In this document: in pieces, positions 36,583 to 45,108 of the stretch
Layout: each line of letters opens with the position of its first letter
How positions within the stretch are numbered: position 1 is the first letter of the stretch
Assembly: GCF_009601685.2 (NCBI RefSeq)
Contig: NZ_CP045701.2
Span: 2,170,001 to 2,234,000, forward strand
Reading direction: 5' to 3'
DNA: 64,000 nt
From: Pseudomonas brassicacearum
GTDB lineage: Bacteria > Pseudomonadota > Gammaproteobacteria > Pseudomonadales > Pseudomonadaceae
Translations under genes and position numbers: made by a program
Notes under the pieces: model-generated
What the model saw: the letters and a program-made list of their open reading frames with translations, nothing else
Database searches by the model: none
Told to the model about the DNA's origin: nothing

Positions 36583-37889
36583 TCACGCAGTAAACCTTCG
36601 ATCTCATCAAACCCCGGTCGCGCCAGCACATCCGACTGACAGCAGCGCGCCTGCAAATCCTGCAGCCACGCAAGATCCTGCGCACCGAGCGCCGGTTCGA
36701 TCCGCGCCAGCAATTCCCCCAGCAGAATCCCGAAGGCCCGCACTTCGATGCGTTGCAGTGCGCGGGTTTGAAGGTTGTCCGTGGTGGCGTGGAACGACGC
36801 GGCGCCAAAATCCCCCAGCAGGCAATCGCCCTGGTCATTGCACAGGATATTGTGCCCGTAGAGATCCCCGTGGGTGATGCCCTGGCGGTGCAGGTGCGCC
36901 GCCACCGAGGCGATGCCATGGGCGATGCGCAGGGCCGCTGGGGCGCTGAGGCGCAGCTCATCGGCATACACGTCGCGGCTGCACGACGCCAGGCTCGGCA
37001 GCCCGGCGAGGTTACGGTAGCTGGGCTCGATCAGCGCCATCACCAGCCCGGCCTGTTGCTCGGGGTGTCCGGCAACCTGGCCCAGCACCTCAATCAGGTT
37101 CGGGTGTCGACCGGCAGTGATGCAGGCATGCATCTCATGCAGGGGCGAGCCGTCGCTGGTCATCTGGCCTTTGTACAGCTTCACTGCGACCTTTTGCGCC
37201 ACCTGGCCGGGCGTCCGCCAGAGCGCCTGATGAATTACCCCCGACGCGCCTTCGCCCAGTGGCTGTTGCAGTTCCAGATGCGCCCAGGCGATAGGCGTTG
37301 TGCTATTCAGGGCCGCCGCTTCTGCCTGGGCTTGCAGCGGGTTGCCAGCGTAGGCCAGCCAGCTGAGGCTTGGCAGCTTGAGCAACCATTGCGGCAGTTC
37401 GGTCAGTTGGTTGGCGGCGATGCGTAGCAGTTCGAGTCGATGACACTGACCCAGGCTCGCCGGCAGCTGCTGCAAACGGTTGCCGGCCAGCATCAGTTTC
37501 TGCAGAGAGGGGCGTTGGCCCAGTTCATCCGGCAATTGGTTGACGCAGTTGTCGGTCAGGATCAGCCAGCGCAGCCGTGGTGGCAGCGCGGCGCCCGTGA
37601 CGCGCGCGATGCGGTTGGCCTTGAAACCGACCATGGTCAACGCGCTGCAACGGCCCAGGCATTCGGGCAGTTCGGTGAAGCGGTTGTCCGAACAGAACAG
37701 CACGCGCAGGCGAGTCAGCCGATGCAGGTCGTCGGGCAGCGTGTCCAACTGATTGCCGCTGAGGTTGAGAATCTCGAGGGAATCGGCCAGGTCGAAGATT
37801 TCCCTGGGAAACTCCGTCAAGCCGCAGGCCAGGTCCAGCCGAGTAATGCCTGAGAGCTGGCCGGCGCGTAGTTGGGCGAGGGTGTGCAT
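36546..37889 (-). CDS. leucine-rich-repeat / eukaryotic-like protein kinase fusion
   Basis: A 447-aa cytosolic protein (no signal or membrane segment). Residues about 15-190 are eight LRRs of the LxxLxLxxNxLxxLPxx type. About 205-440 is a protein kinase domain: GEGASGVIHQ nucleotide loop, VAVKLYK with the ATP Lys, catalytic loop HGDLYGHNIL (HGD in place of HRD) and DFGAASF. The final codons (RGEGACSRWTL and TAG) lie in repeat copy 3, so the C-terminus is repeat-derived. Such LRR-kinase proteins occur in several pseudomonads; substrate and partner are unknown. Confidence 0.85.
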   Translation of the reverse strand: MHTLAQLRAGQLSGITRLDLACGLTEFPREIFDLADSLEILNLSGNQLDTLPDDLHRLTRLRVLFCSDNRFTELPECLGRCSALTMVGFKANRIARVTGAALPPRLRWLILTDNCVNQLPDELGQRPSLQKLMLAGNRLQQLPASLGQCHRLELLRIAANQLTELPQWLLKLPSLSWLAYAGNPLQAQAEAAALNSTTPIAWAHLELQQPLGEGASGVIHQALWRTPGQVAQKVAVKLYKGQMTSDGSPLHEMHACITAGRHPNLIEVLGQVAGHPEQQAGLVMALIEPSYRNLAGLPSLASCSRDVYADELRLSAPAALRIAHGIASVAAHLHRQGITHGDLYGHNILCNDQGDCLLGDFGAASFHATTDNLQTRALQRIEVRAFGILLGELLARIEPALGAQDLAWLQDLQARCCQSDVLARPGFDEIEGLLRDRGEGACSRWTL

Positions 37890-37933
37890 GGAGAGGTTCG
37901 CTATTGATCAAGAAAAAAGAGCGCGAAAAAAAA

Positions 37934-38140
37934 CTGTGGCGAGGGTGCTTGCTCCCGCTCGGCGGCGCTGTGGGAGCTGCGTAGGAGCTGTGTAGGAGCC
38001 GTGTAGGAGCTGTGTAGGAGCTGTCGAGTGCAACGAGGCTGCGATCTTTCCCCTAACACTTGAATCCCAAGCGAAAGATCAAGATCAAAAGATCGCAGGC
38101 TCCTACAGAACCCAGCGGGAGCAAGCTCCCTCGCCACAGG
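37934..38140. repeat. long palindromic intergenic repeat, copy 4
   Basis: Fills almost the whole 303-bp gap before the solute-binding protein gene. Outer arms are CTGTGGCGAGGGTGCTTGCT and AGCAAGCTCCCTCGCCACAG. The GTAGGAGCTG arm is iterated about five times with period 11, one unit reading GCCG for GCTG. Confidence 0.88.
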
Positions 38141-38192
38141 TCATCTGTTCAATTCATTGTGAGTAGGCCGCATGATAACTGCAAAGCGCGCG

Positions 38193-39254
38193 CTAGCGCT
38201 CGATGCTGCGGTTCCAGCGGGCGTTCCAGGCCGGGCGTTGTTCGTTGACCTGGTCCCAATCCACCGCAATCGCTGTTTCCAGGTATTGCTTCATCGCTTC
38301 CACCTGGCCGCGGGTCTTGTCGGTGGTCGGGGTGTTGGGGTTGGACGGGATCTGGTCGCCTTCTTCCAGGGCGATGGCCTGGGCTTGCGGGGTCAGCAGG
38401 AAAGCCGCGAGCTTTTGCGCCAGCTCCGGTTGAGTGTTTTGGGCGATGGCGCATTCGGCGACGTTGAGGACCACGGCGCCTTCCTTCGGCTGGGCATATT
38501 CGACCGGCATGCCCTTGAGTTTCAACGCGGTCACCTGGGTCGGCGTCAGCGGGAACAGCGCGGCTTCGTCGGTCTGCAGCATTTCGGATATCTTCGCCGA
38601 GCTCGGGATGTACTCCAGCACGTTGCGTCCCACTGTATTTGGCCACGCTTTGAAGCCCGGCTCGACGTCGGTTTCGCTGCCGCCCTGGATCCGGTTGAAC
38701 ATCAGGAAACCGTGCAGGCCGAATGTGGACGAGGCCATCGACTGGAACACCACTTTGTCCTTGAAGCGCGGATCGGCCAGGTCCATCCATGAAGTGGGCG
38801 TATTCCAGCCCTTCTCCTTGAACAGCCGAGTGTTGTAGGCCAGCCCCGTCACCCCGAGGCTGACGGCCACGGCTTGATCCTTGATGCGTCCCTTGGCCGG
38901 GATCTGCGCCAGGGGCGGGCTGTCTTCGAGCTTGTCGCACAAGCCCATGGCGATGGCGCGATACATGATGCCGTCATCGAGGAACATCACATGCATCTGC
39001 GGGTTGCCTTTGCTGGCCTGGACTTTGGCCAGGATGTCGGCGGAGGTGCCGGGCACGATGACCACTTTGACGTTGTTGGCTTTCTCGAAGGCCGGCAAGA
39101 CCTTGTCGGCGTAGAGCCGCTCCATGGTTCCGCCGTTCATGCCCAGGTAAAGCGTCGGCTCGGCCAACGCCTGGGTGAGCGGGAGCAGGGTGCCCAGGCA
39201 AGCGGAACCCAGCGAGCAGAAACCGAACAGTGCACTGCGTTTGACGTTATTCAT
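38193..39254 (-). CDS. ABC transporter periplasmic substrate-binding protein (PotD-like)
   Basis: A 353-aa type II periplasmic binding protein with a Sec signal peptide (residues 1-31, cut near ALA-EP). The mature part opens LYLGMNGGTMERLYADKVLPAFEKANNVKVVIVPG, typical of the putrescine/spermidine/Fe group. It is the last gene of a seven-gene minus-strand operon whose ATPase and permeases lie upstream; AGGAAGG precedes its ATG. Context with amine dehydrogenase subunits suggests an amine, opine or amino-acid derivative as ligand. No terminator precedes repeat copy 4. Confidence 0.88.
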   Translation of the reverse strand: MNNVKRSALFGFCSLGSACLGTLLPLTQALAEPTLYLGMNGGTMERLYADKVLPAFEKANNVKVVIVPGTSADILAKVQASKGNPQMHVMFLDDGIMYRAIAMGLCDKLEDSPPLAQIPAKGRIKDQAVAVSLGVTGLAYNTRLFKEKGWNTPTSWMDLADPRFKDKVVFQSMASSTFGLHGFLMFNRIQGGSETDVEPGFKAWPNTVGRNVLEYIPSSAKISEMLQTDEAALFPLTPTQVTALKLKGMPVEYAQPKEGAVVLNVAECAIAQNTQPELAQKLAAFLLTPQAQAIALEEGDQIPSNPNTPTTDKTRGQVEAMKQYLETAIAVDWDQVNEQRPAWNARWNRSIER

Positions 39255-39272
39255 TGGCGCGACCTTCCTCTA

Positions 39273-40388
39273 TCAAGCAACGGAGATGGAGTGAAACCGG
39301 GTGATGGAAAACGCATCCAGCGGCGTGGTCGAAGCCCCGCTGCAGATGATCTCGGTAAGCGCCTGGCCCACCGCCGGGCCGATCTGGAAGCCCGCACCGG
39401 CAAAGCCGAACGCGTGCAACAGACCGGGCTGGGTGCTGCTGTGGCCGATCACCGGCTGGCGATCGGGCAGGTAACCTTCGGTGCCGCTCCAGGTACGAAT
39501 CGCCTGGGCGCCTTCCAGGAATGGGTAGAGTTCGACCGCCTGGTGCAGGATTTCCAGCACCGCATTCTGGCCGGGTCGGGCGCGAGCGGCGTCCAAGGCA
39601 AAACCTTGGCCGCCGCCCAGCACGCAATTGCCGCGTGAAACCTGGCGGGCATAGATGCCGCCGCCTTCGACGCCAGTGCTGGCGTCCATGACCAAGGGCA
39701 AGGGCTCGGTGACCAGCATCGCCGGATGCCCGGCGTGCATCGGCACCGCTTCGCCGAACTGCGCGGCGAACTGACTCGCCCAGGCACCGGCGCAGTTCAG
39801 CAGCCAGGGCGCATGGAACGTCAGGCCCGTTGCGGTATGTACGGCAAAGCGCTGGCCGTCGTGTACCACGTTGCTGACGGCGCACTGTTCGTGGACTAGC
39901 GCGCCCTGCCGGCGAGCGGCCTGGGCAAAGGCAGGCGATACCAGGCGTGGATTGGCGTGGCCGTCGTCCGGGCACAGCGACGCTCCGACCGCGACAGTGC
40001 CGACCCACGGAAAACGGGCGCGCAACGCATCGCGATCGAGCAGTTGCAGATCCAGGCCAAACCCTTGGCTGGCGACGGCGTAGTCGTGCAGCGCTTGCAG
40101 ATCTTCAGCGCTGCGGGCCAGTTTCAGATGACCGCTGCGCTGGTACTCACCATCGATGCCGATCAATTGTGGCAACTGGCTCCAGATTTCATGGGCCCGT
40201 TGCGACAAGGGCAATTGCGACAACGGTCGGCCCTGGCGGCGCACACCGCCGTAGTTAACGCCGCTGGAGTGCGAACCGCAGAAGTCGCGCTCCAGCAACA
40301 CCACCCGGCGTCCGGCCTTGCTCAGGAACAACGCGGCCGAGGCACCGACGATGCCGCCGCCAATGATCACTGCATCCACTTCGATCAT
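39273..40388 (-). CDS. FAD-dependent amine/amino-acid oxidoreductase, DadA/HcnC-like subunit
   Basis: A 371-aa flavoprotein of the D-amino-acid oxidase (DAO) fold. It starts MIEVDAVIIGGGIVGASAALFLSKAG (Rossmann GxGxxG) with FAD contacts ending AFGFAGAGFQIGPAVG. It corresponds to the beta subunit of heterotrimeric dehydrogenases such as HcnABC, opine oxidase OoxB or D-hydroxyproline dehydrogenase. ATGA overlap with the upstream subunit gene indicates translational coupling. It should transfer electrons from substrate to the partner FeS subunits. Confidence 0.85.
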   Translation of the reverse strand: MIEVDAVIIGGGIVGASAALFLSKAGRRVVLLERDFCGSHSSGVNYGGVRRQGRPLSQLPLSQRAHEIWSQLPQLIGIDGEYQRSGHLKLARSAEDLQALHDYAVASQGFGLDLQLLDRDALRARFPWVGTVAVGASLCPDDGHANPRLVSPAFAQAARRQGALVHEQCAVSNVVHDGQRFAVHTATGLTFHAPWLLNCAGAWASQFAAQFGEAVPMHAGHPAMLVTEPLPLVMDASTGVEGGGIYARQVSRGNCVLGGGQGFALDAARARPGQNAVLEILHQAVELYPFLEGAQAIRTWSGTEGYLPDRQPVIGHSSTQPGLLHAFGFAGAGFQIGPAVGQALTEIICSGASTTPLDAFSITRFHSISVA

Positions 40389-41740
40389 GGCTCGACCTCC
40401 AGGCCGAACGGCATGGGCTTGATCGGCGCCTGGGCCCGCAAACGGCCGATGCTGGAAACGGTGCGGCCACTTTCGCGGGCGATGATTTCCGCCGCGGCGG
40501 CACCGCACATTCGTCCCTGGCAGCGGCCCATGCCGACCCGGCAATGCGCCTTGACCCGATTGATTTCCCAATGGCCTTCACCCACCACCTGGCGGATGTC
40601 GCCGGCGCTGACTTCTTCGCAGCGGCAAATCATCAGGTTATCGGCAGCGGCGGCGGCCCACTCTTCAGGAAAGGCAAACGCGCGTTCCAGGCCCTGTCGG
40701 AAATGGCCGATGCGTTCCAGCGATTGTTCCAACTGAGTGCAACGCTGCGGGTCGATCAGATAACCGCTGTCTTCGAGCAAGGCCAGGGCTGCCCGTTCGC
40801 CGGCCATTTCAGCCGCGTCGGCACCCATGATTCCGGCACCGTCACCGGCCAGGTAAATCCCCGGCACGCTGCTGCGCCCGGCGAGGTCCCGTTGGGGCAG
40901 CCAGGCGCGATTGAGGGCGTTCCAGGTGAAGTCACAGCCCAGCAAGTCGGCCAGTTGGGTTTCGCTGCGCAAGCCGTGGGCGAAGGCCACCGCATCGCAG
41001 TCGAGGGTGTGTTCGCCGCGTGCATTGCGCCATTTCAGTGACTGCACCCGGCGTGCTCCGTCGAGACGCGACAGGCTCGCGCCTTGATGCACGGCGATGC
41101 CATGGGCGGTCAGCCAGGCGCGGTAGTAGAGGCCCTTGGCGAGGGTGGCCGGTTGCGCCAGCAGGCCGGGCAGGGCGCGGACCTGGGCGCTAAAGGGCGA
41201 ACTGTCGAGCACCGCGACCACGTTGGCGCCGGCCCGGGCGTATTGATAGGCCACCAGATACAGCAAGGGGCCGCTGCCGGCGAACACCACCCGTTCACCG
41301 ATGGCGCACCCCTGGAACTTCAGCGCGATCTGCGCCGCGCCCAGGCTGTACACCCCGGGCAGGGTCCACCCCGGCACAGGCAGGACCCGGTCGGTGGCGC
41401 CAGTTGCGACGATCACGCTGGCGTACTCGAGACGGTCGGCGCGGCCTTCATGCAGGGTATCGAGCAGGCCGGCCTCGGCGTTCCACACCAGGGTGTCGGG
41501 ACGATAGTCGAGCTGTTCGCGCAATGCGTCGAGCGTCTGGTGGATGGCGTTGGCCTTGTGCGCTTCGAAGCCATAGAGCTTGCCCGGCGAGCGCTTGAAA
41601 TTGGCCGGTTGGCGCCGATAGATCTGTCCGCCACCGCGGGCGGCTTCGTCCAGCAGAACCGGGTATAGGCCGTGGGCGACCAATGTCTGCGCAGCACGGA
41701 TACCGGCCGGGCCGGCGCCGATGATGGCTATCGGTTTCAT
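40385..41740 (-). CDS. FAD/NAD(P)-binding iron-sulfur oxidoreductase, HcnB/OoxA-like subunit
   Basis: A 451-aa protein with two dinucleotide folds (IAIIGAGPAGIRAAQTL at the N-terminus; VVFAGSGPLLYLVAYQYARAG near residue 155). A C-terminal BFD-like 2Fe-2S domain has cysteines in ICRCEEV and HCRVGMGRCQGRMC. This is the alpha subunit architecture of hydrogen cyanide synthase, opine oxidase and D-hydroxyproline dehydrogenase. The ATG at 41740 follows GAGGTGGCG; an in-frame GTG two codons earlier is less likely. It overlaps the DAO-fold gene by four bases. Confidence 0.87.
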   Translation of the reverse strand: MKPIAIIGAGPAGIRAAQTLVAHGLYPVLLDEAARGGGQIYRRQPANFKRSPGKLYGFEAHKANAIHQTLDALREQLDYRPDTLVWNAEAGLLDTLHEGRADRLEYASVIVATGATDRVLPVPGWTLPGVYSLGAAQIALKFQGCAIGERVVFAGSGPLLYLVAYQYARAGANVVAVLDSSPFSAQVRALPGLLAQPATLAKGLYYRAWLTAHGIAVHQGASLSRLDGARRVQSLKWRNARGEHTLDCDAVAFAHGLRSETQLADLLGCDFTWNALNRAWLPQRDLAGRSSVPGIYLAGDGAGIMGADAAEMAGERAALALLEDSGYLIDPQRCTQLEQSLERIGHFRQGLERAFAFPEEWAAAAADNLMICRCEEVSAGDIRQVVGEGHWEINRVKAHCRVGMGRCQGRMCGAAAAEIIARESGRTVSSIGRLRAQAPIKPMPFGLEVEP

Positions 41741-41788
41741 CGCCACCTCATTGGCCGGGCCGGGGGATTTGTGCTGCTGTTGGAGCCG

Positions 41789-41853
41789 TCATCGCGAGCA
41801 AGCTTTGCTCCCACAGTTTTTTTGCGGCGGGAGCAAAGCTTGTTCGCGAAGAG
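41789..41853. repeat. REPIN-like inverted pair inside the operon
   Basis: TCGCGAGCAAGCTTTGCTCC and, 15 bases on, GGGAGCAAAGCTTGTTCGCG. It occupies the only sizeable gap (133 bp) of the seven-gene operon, between the 2Fe-2S and HcnB-like genes, and may stabilise the upstream transporter part of the mRNA. Confidence 0.7.
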
Positions 41854-41873
41854 GCCATGCCTGTCGACAGTGT

Positions 41874-42164
41874 TCATAGCTGGCGCCCCGGTTCGCGGGT
41901 GATGTGCTGGCCGGCTTCGAGCAGGGTCGAGCAGGCGCGGACGCGGCGGCCATCGCCCAGGCGCACCCAGCAGTCCTGGCAGGCGCCCATCAGGCAGAAA
42001 CCGGCCCTGGGTTCGGCGCTGAAGTCGCTGCCGCGCAGGTGTTCGCTGCAGGTCAGCACGGCGGTCAGCAGCGTGTCTCCCAACAGGCCGATGGCAGGCT
42101 GGCCGTCGAGGGTAAAGTCCAGGGCCGGGCGGTCGCCTTCGGCCAGTCGTTTCAGCAGCGCCAT
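41874..42164 (-). CDS. small 2Fe-2S ferredoxin-like subunit (HcnA-like)
   Basis: A 96-aa protein of the Fer2_4 type. The 2Fe-2S cysteines are in GFCLMGACQDCWV and a later RACST, and the N-terminal strand is FTLDGQPAIGLLGDTLLTAVL. It corresponds to the gamma subunit (HcnA, or the N-terminal part of sarcosine oxidase alpha) that passes electrons from the flavin subunits. It is seven bases downstream of the permease stop and upstream of the HcnB-like gene, so all three dehydrogenase subunits are in one transcript. Confidence 0.87.
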   Translation of the reverse strand: MALLKRLAEGDRPALDFTLDGQPAIGLLGDTLLTAVLTCSEHLRGSDFSAEPRAGFCLMGACQDCWVRLGDGRRVRACSTLLEAGQHITREPGRQL

Positions 42165-42171
42165 GGTGCCC

Positions 42172-42966
42172 TCATTGTTTGCCTACCAGGACCCGATCCA
42201 GGCCATAGACCCGGTCGAGCACAATCATGGTCAGCGCGGTCAGCGCGATGACCAGTGCCGACACCGCTGCCATCATCGGGTCGATGGATTCGGTGGCGTA
42301 CACGTACATGCGCACCGGCAAGGTTTGTGTGGCCGGCGAGGTGACGAAGATCGACAGCGTGACTTCATCGAAACTGTTGATGAACGCCAGCAGCCAGCCC
42401 CCGGCCACCCCCGGCAGGATCATCGGCAAGGTGATTTGCCGGAACAGCGTGAAGCGCCCGGCCCCTAACGATTGCGCAGCCTGCTCGGCGCTGCGGTCCA
42501 GGCCGATGGCCGAGGCCAGCACCAGGCGCAGCACGTAGGGCGTGATGACCAGCACATGGGCGAAGATCAGCCAGGCAAAGCTGCCGTTCACGCCCATCAG
42601 CGCAAACAGGCGCAGCAACGCCACGCCCAACACCAGGTGCGGAATGATGATCGGCGACAGGAACAGGCCATTGAAGAAGTCGCGGCCGGGAAACTCGAGC
42701 CGGGTGATCGCCAGGGCTGCCGGCACCGCAATCAGCGTCGCCAGCGAGGCCGCGCTGAACGCCAGGACCAGGCTGTTGTAGAAGGCATCGACAAAATCCG
42801 CGCGTTCGAACACGGCGCGAAACCAGCGCAGGGAAAACTCGGTGGTCGGCAGGCTCAGGGTGTTTTCCGGGGTGAAGGCGACGAGGCAGACCACCACCAG
42901 CGGCGCGAGCATGAAGGCCACCAGCAGGGCGTGAAACAGCAGCGCGAAAGGACCGTTTCTAGACAT
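42172..42966 (-). CDS. ABC transporter permease (PotC-like)
   Basis: A 264-aa inner-membrane permease with six helices. The EAA loop AAQSLGAGRFTLFRQITLPMILPGV contacts the ATPase. It opens with NGPFALLFHALLVAFMLAPLVVVCLVAF, typical of the second permease of polyamine-type importers. It lies six bases after the PotB-like gene. Confidence 0.9.
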   Translation of the reverse strand: MSRNGPFALLFHALLVAFMLAPLVVVCLVAFTPENTLSLPTTEFSLRWFRAVFERADFVDAFYNSLVLAFSAASLATLIAVPAALAITRLEFPGRDFFNGLFLSPIIIPHLVLGVALLRLFALMGVNGSFAWLIFAHVLVITPYVLRLVLASAIGLDRSAEQAAQSLGAGRFTLFRQITLPMILPGVAGGWLLAFINSFDEVTLSIFVTSPATQTLPVRMYVYATESIDPMMAAVSALVIALTALTMIVLDRVYGLDRVLVGKQ

Positions 42967-42972
42967 GACCCA

Positions 42973-43842
42973 TTACCCCAATGACTTCTTGTAGCGGCCT
43001 TCGATCATCCGGTTCCACGACAGCATGATCAGCAGGTTGAGCAGCAGCAGCGCGACAGCAATGGCCGCGCCCATGGGCCAGTTCAGCTCCGACAGGTATT
43101 GGTCGTAGATCAACGTGGCGACCATCTTCAAGCGCCGTCCGCCGAGCAGGCCGGGGATCGCGAAGGAACTGGCGGCGAGACCGAACACAATCAGCGTGCC
43201 GGACAGCACGCCGGGCATGATTTGCGGCAGCACCACTTTGCGGATCACCGTGAACTGGCTCGCCCCCAGGGACAGCGCGGCCTGTTCGGCGGCTGGGTCG
43301 AGTTTCTGCAGCGAGGTCCAGACCGGAATGATCATGAACGGCAACATCACGTGGACCAGGGCGATGACCACGGCGAACGGCGTATAGAGCAGCTTCATCG
43401 GCGCGCCACCGAAGGCCTGCAGGACCTGGTTGACCAAGCCGTCGGCGCCGAGCAACAGGCTCCAGCCAAAGGCCCGCACCACCACCGAAATCAGCAGCGG
43501 CGTGAGAATCAGGATCAGGAAAATCGAGCGCCACGGTGCGCCCATGCGGCTGAGGATGTACGCCTCGGGCACGCCGATCAGTACGCACAAGAGCGTGGTC
43601 AAGGCGCTGATCCAGAACGTGCGCCAAAAGATCTCGTAGAAGTACGGGTCGCCCAGCAGGCTGGTGTAGTGCTCGAAGGTATAGGCGTCGCCGTTGATGC
43701 CCGAACTGTAGTCGAAGACGTTGAACGACAGGACCAAGGTCAAGCCCAAGGGAATGACGAGCAAGCCCAGGTACAAGGCCAGGGCCGGCGCGGACATCAG
43801 GTAGCCTTGGCGACCGCGGCGCATCGCATCGATCAGCTTCAT
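42973..43842 (-). CDS. ABC transporter permease (PotB-like)
   Basis: A 289-aa inner-membrane permease with an N-terminal cytoplasmic stretch (MKLIDAMRRGRQGYL) and six helices. The EAA motif is EQAALSLGASQFTVIRKVVLPQIMPGV. The ATG at 43842 overlaps the ATPase stop as ATGA, indicating translational coupling. Forms the channel with the PotC-like partner. Confidence 0.9.
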   Translation of the reverse strand: MKLIDAMRRGRQGYLMSAPALALYLGLLVIPLGLTLVLSFNVFDYSSGINGDAYTFEHYTSLLGDPYFYEIFWRTFWISALTTLLCVLIGVPEAYILSRMGAPWRSIFLILILTPLLISVVVRAFGWSLLLGADGLVNQVLQAFGGAPMKLLYTPFAVVIALVHVMLPFMIIPVWTSLQKLDPAAEQAALSLGASQFTVIRKVVLPQIMPGVLSGTLIVFGLAASSFAIPGLLGGRRLKMVATLIYDQYLSELNWPMGAAIAVALLLLNLLIMLSWNRMIEGRYKKSLG

Positions 43843-44864
43843 GCCGGCACCTCGTCCGCACTCAGCACCCGCAGCAGTGCCGGATCCCAGTCCAGGCCCA
43901 CCGCCGTGCCTTCGACCAAGGGCGCCGAGCCGTCGTTGCGGCGCACCACGCACAGTTCACCCAGGCTGGTCGAGACGCCGTACAGCCATTGGCTACCAAG
44001 GAAGAAGCGGTTGACGAGGGTGCCTTGCAATCGCCCAGAACCGGCCTCGCACAGGTCGATTTTTTCCGGGCGCAGGCTCAGGGTCAGTCCCCCATCGCCT
44101 CGGGTGCAGGCTTGAACGACGCCTGCGCTGTTGCGCTCGCCGGGCAGAAGGTTGGCTTTGCCGACGAAACCGGAAATGAATTCGGTGCGCGGGTGCTCGT
44201 AAAGGGTATACGGCGCGTCGATCTGGGTAATGCGCCCGGCCTGCATCACCACGACCCGGTCACTGATCGACAGGGCTTCGGACTGGTCGTGGGTCACCAT
44301 CAGCGTGGTGATCCCGACTTCGCGCTGGATGCGGCGGATTTCGTATTGCATCTCTTCGCGCAGGTTGGCGTCGAGGTTGGACAGTGGCTCGTCGAGCAAC
44401 AGCACTGGGGGTTCGATCACCAAGGCCCGGGCCAGTGCCACGCGCTGGCGCTGGCCGCCCGAGAGTTCTCGCGGATAGCGGTCGGCGTGGCGGTCCAGGC
44501 GTACCAGTTTCAACACCCGGTCCACCCGTTGTTGCAGTTCGCTATTGGCCACTTTGCGCATGCGCAGGCCGAAGGCAACGTTGTCCTTGACGGTCATGTG
44601 GGGAAATAGCGCGTAGCTCTGGAACACCACACCCAAGCCACGGCTGGCGGGCTTGGCGTGGGTAATGTCGCGACCGTCCAGCAGGATGCGCCCGCTGCTG
44701 ACTTCGACGAAGCCGGCGATCATCTGCAGGGTCGTGGTTTTGCCGCAGCCGGAAGGTCCCAGTAGCGAGACGAACTCGCCTTTTTCCACCGACAGGTTGG
44801 TGGCGACCACGGCGTCGATATCGCCGTAACGTTTGCCAAGTCCTTCAAGTTGCACAAAAGCCAT
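43839..44864 (-). CDS. ABC transporter ATP-binding protein (PotA-like)
   Basis: A 341-aa ATPase and first gene of the operon. Walker A is GPSGCGKTT, the signature is LSGGQRQRVALARAL, Walker B is LLLDEPLSNLD, and the switch His lies in VTHDQSEAL. A C-terminal TOBE domain follows. Length fits polyamine/spermidine-type ATPases. AGGTGGAG ahead of the ATG at 44864 fixes the start, excluding an upstream extension of 34 residues. The gene is divergent from an IclR regulator that probably controls it. Confidence 0.92.
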   Translation of the reverse strand: MAFVQLEGLGKRYGDIDAVVATNLSVEKGEFVSLLGPSGCGKTTTLQMIAGFVEVSSGRILLDGRDITHAKPASRGLGVVFQSYALFPHMTVKDNVAFGLRMRKVANSELQQRVDRVLKLVRLDRHADRYPRELSGGQRQRVALARALVIEPPVLLLDEPLSNLDANLREEMQYEIRRIQREVGITTLMVTHDQSEALSISDRVVVMQAGRITQIDAPYTLYEHPRTEFISGFVGKANLLPGERNSAGVVQACTRGDGGLTLSLRPEKIDLCEAGSGRLQGTLVNRFFLGSQWLYGVSTSLGELCVVRRNDGSAPLVEGTAVGLDWDPALLRVLSADEVPA

Positions 44865-45045
44865 AGCTGCGCTCCACCTGGGATTGTTATGCGTCGCCGC
44901 AAGGCGCGCTTTTTTATGGGCAGATACGAAAGGATGCTGCTGGGGTGCGTTGGCGCTCGACTTCAAGTCGGCTGCCGCTGTTGTTCGAATCGCCCCTGTC
45001 TGGACGAAGAGTAGGACGAAGAATAGGATGGGCTCAATGGACTAT

Positions 45046-45085
45046 TTCACTGAAGCGAAGACTATTTTCAGTTTCATTCAGTGAA
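45046..45085. promoter_or_regulatory. inverted repeat between the importer operon and the IclR gene
   Basis: TTCACTGAA (45046-45054) and TTCAGTGAA (45077-45085) are exact inverted copies with centres 31 bp apart, about three helical turns. They lie just ahead of the IclR start codon, a plausible operator pair for autoregulation and control of the divergent operon. Confidence 0.45.
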
Positions 45086-45108
45086 TAAATTTAATGATGA
45101 GAAATAGC

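Noticed and set aside
39273..42164. Calling the three subunits hcnABC (cyanide synthase)
   Set aside because: Order and context (inside an ABC-importer operon with IclR) differ from hcnABC, and no ANR/FNR-type site was seen; only the architecture is shared.
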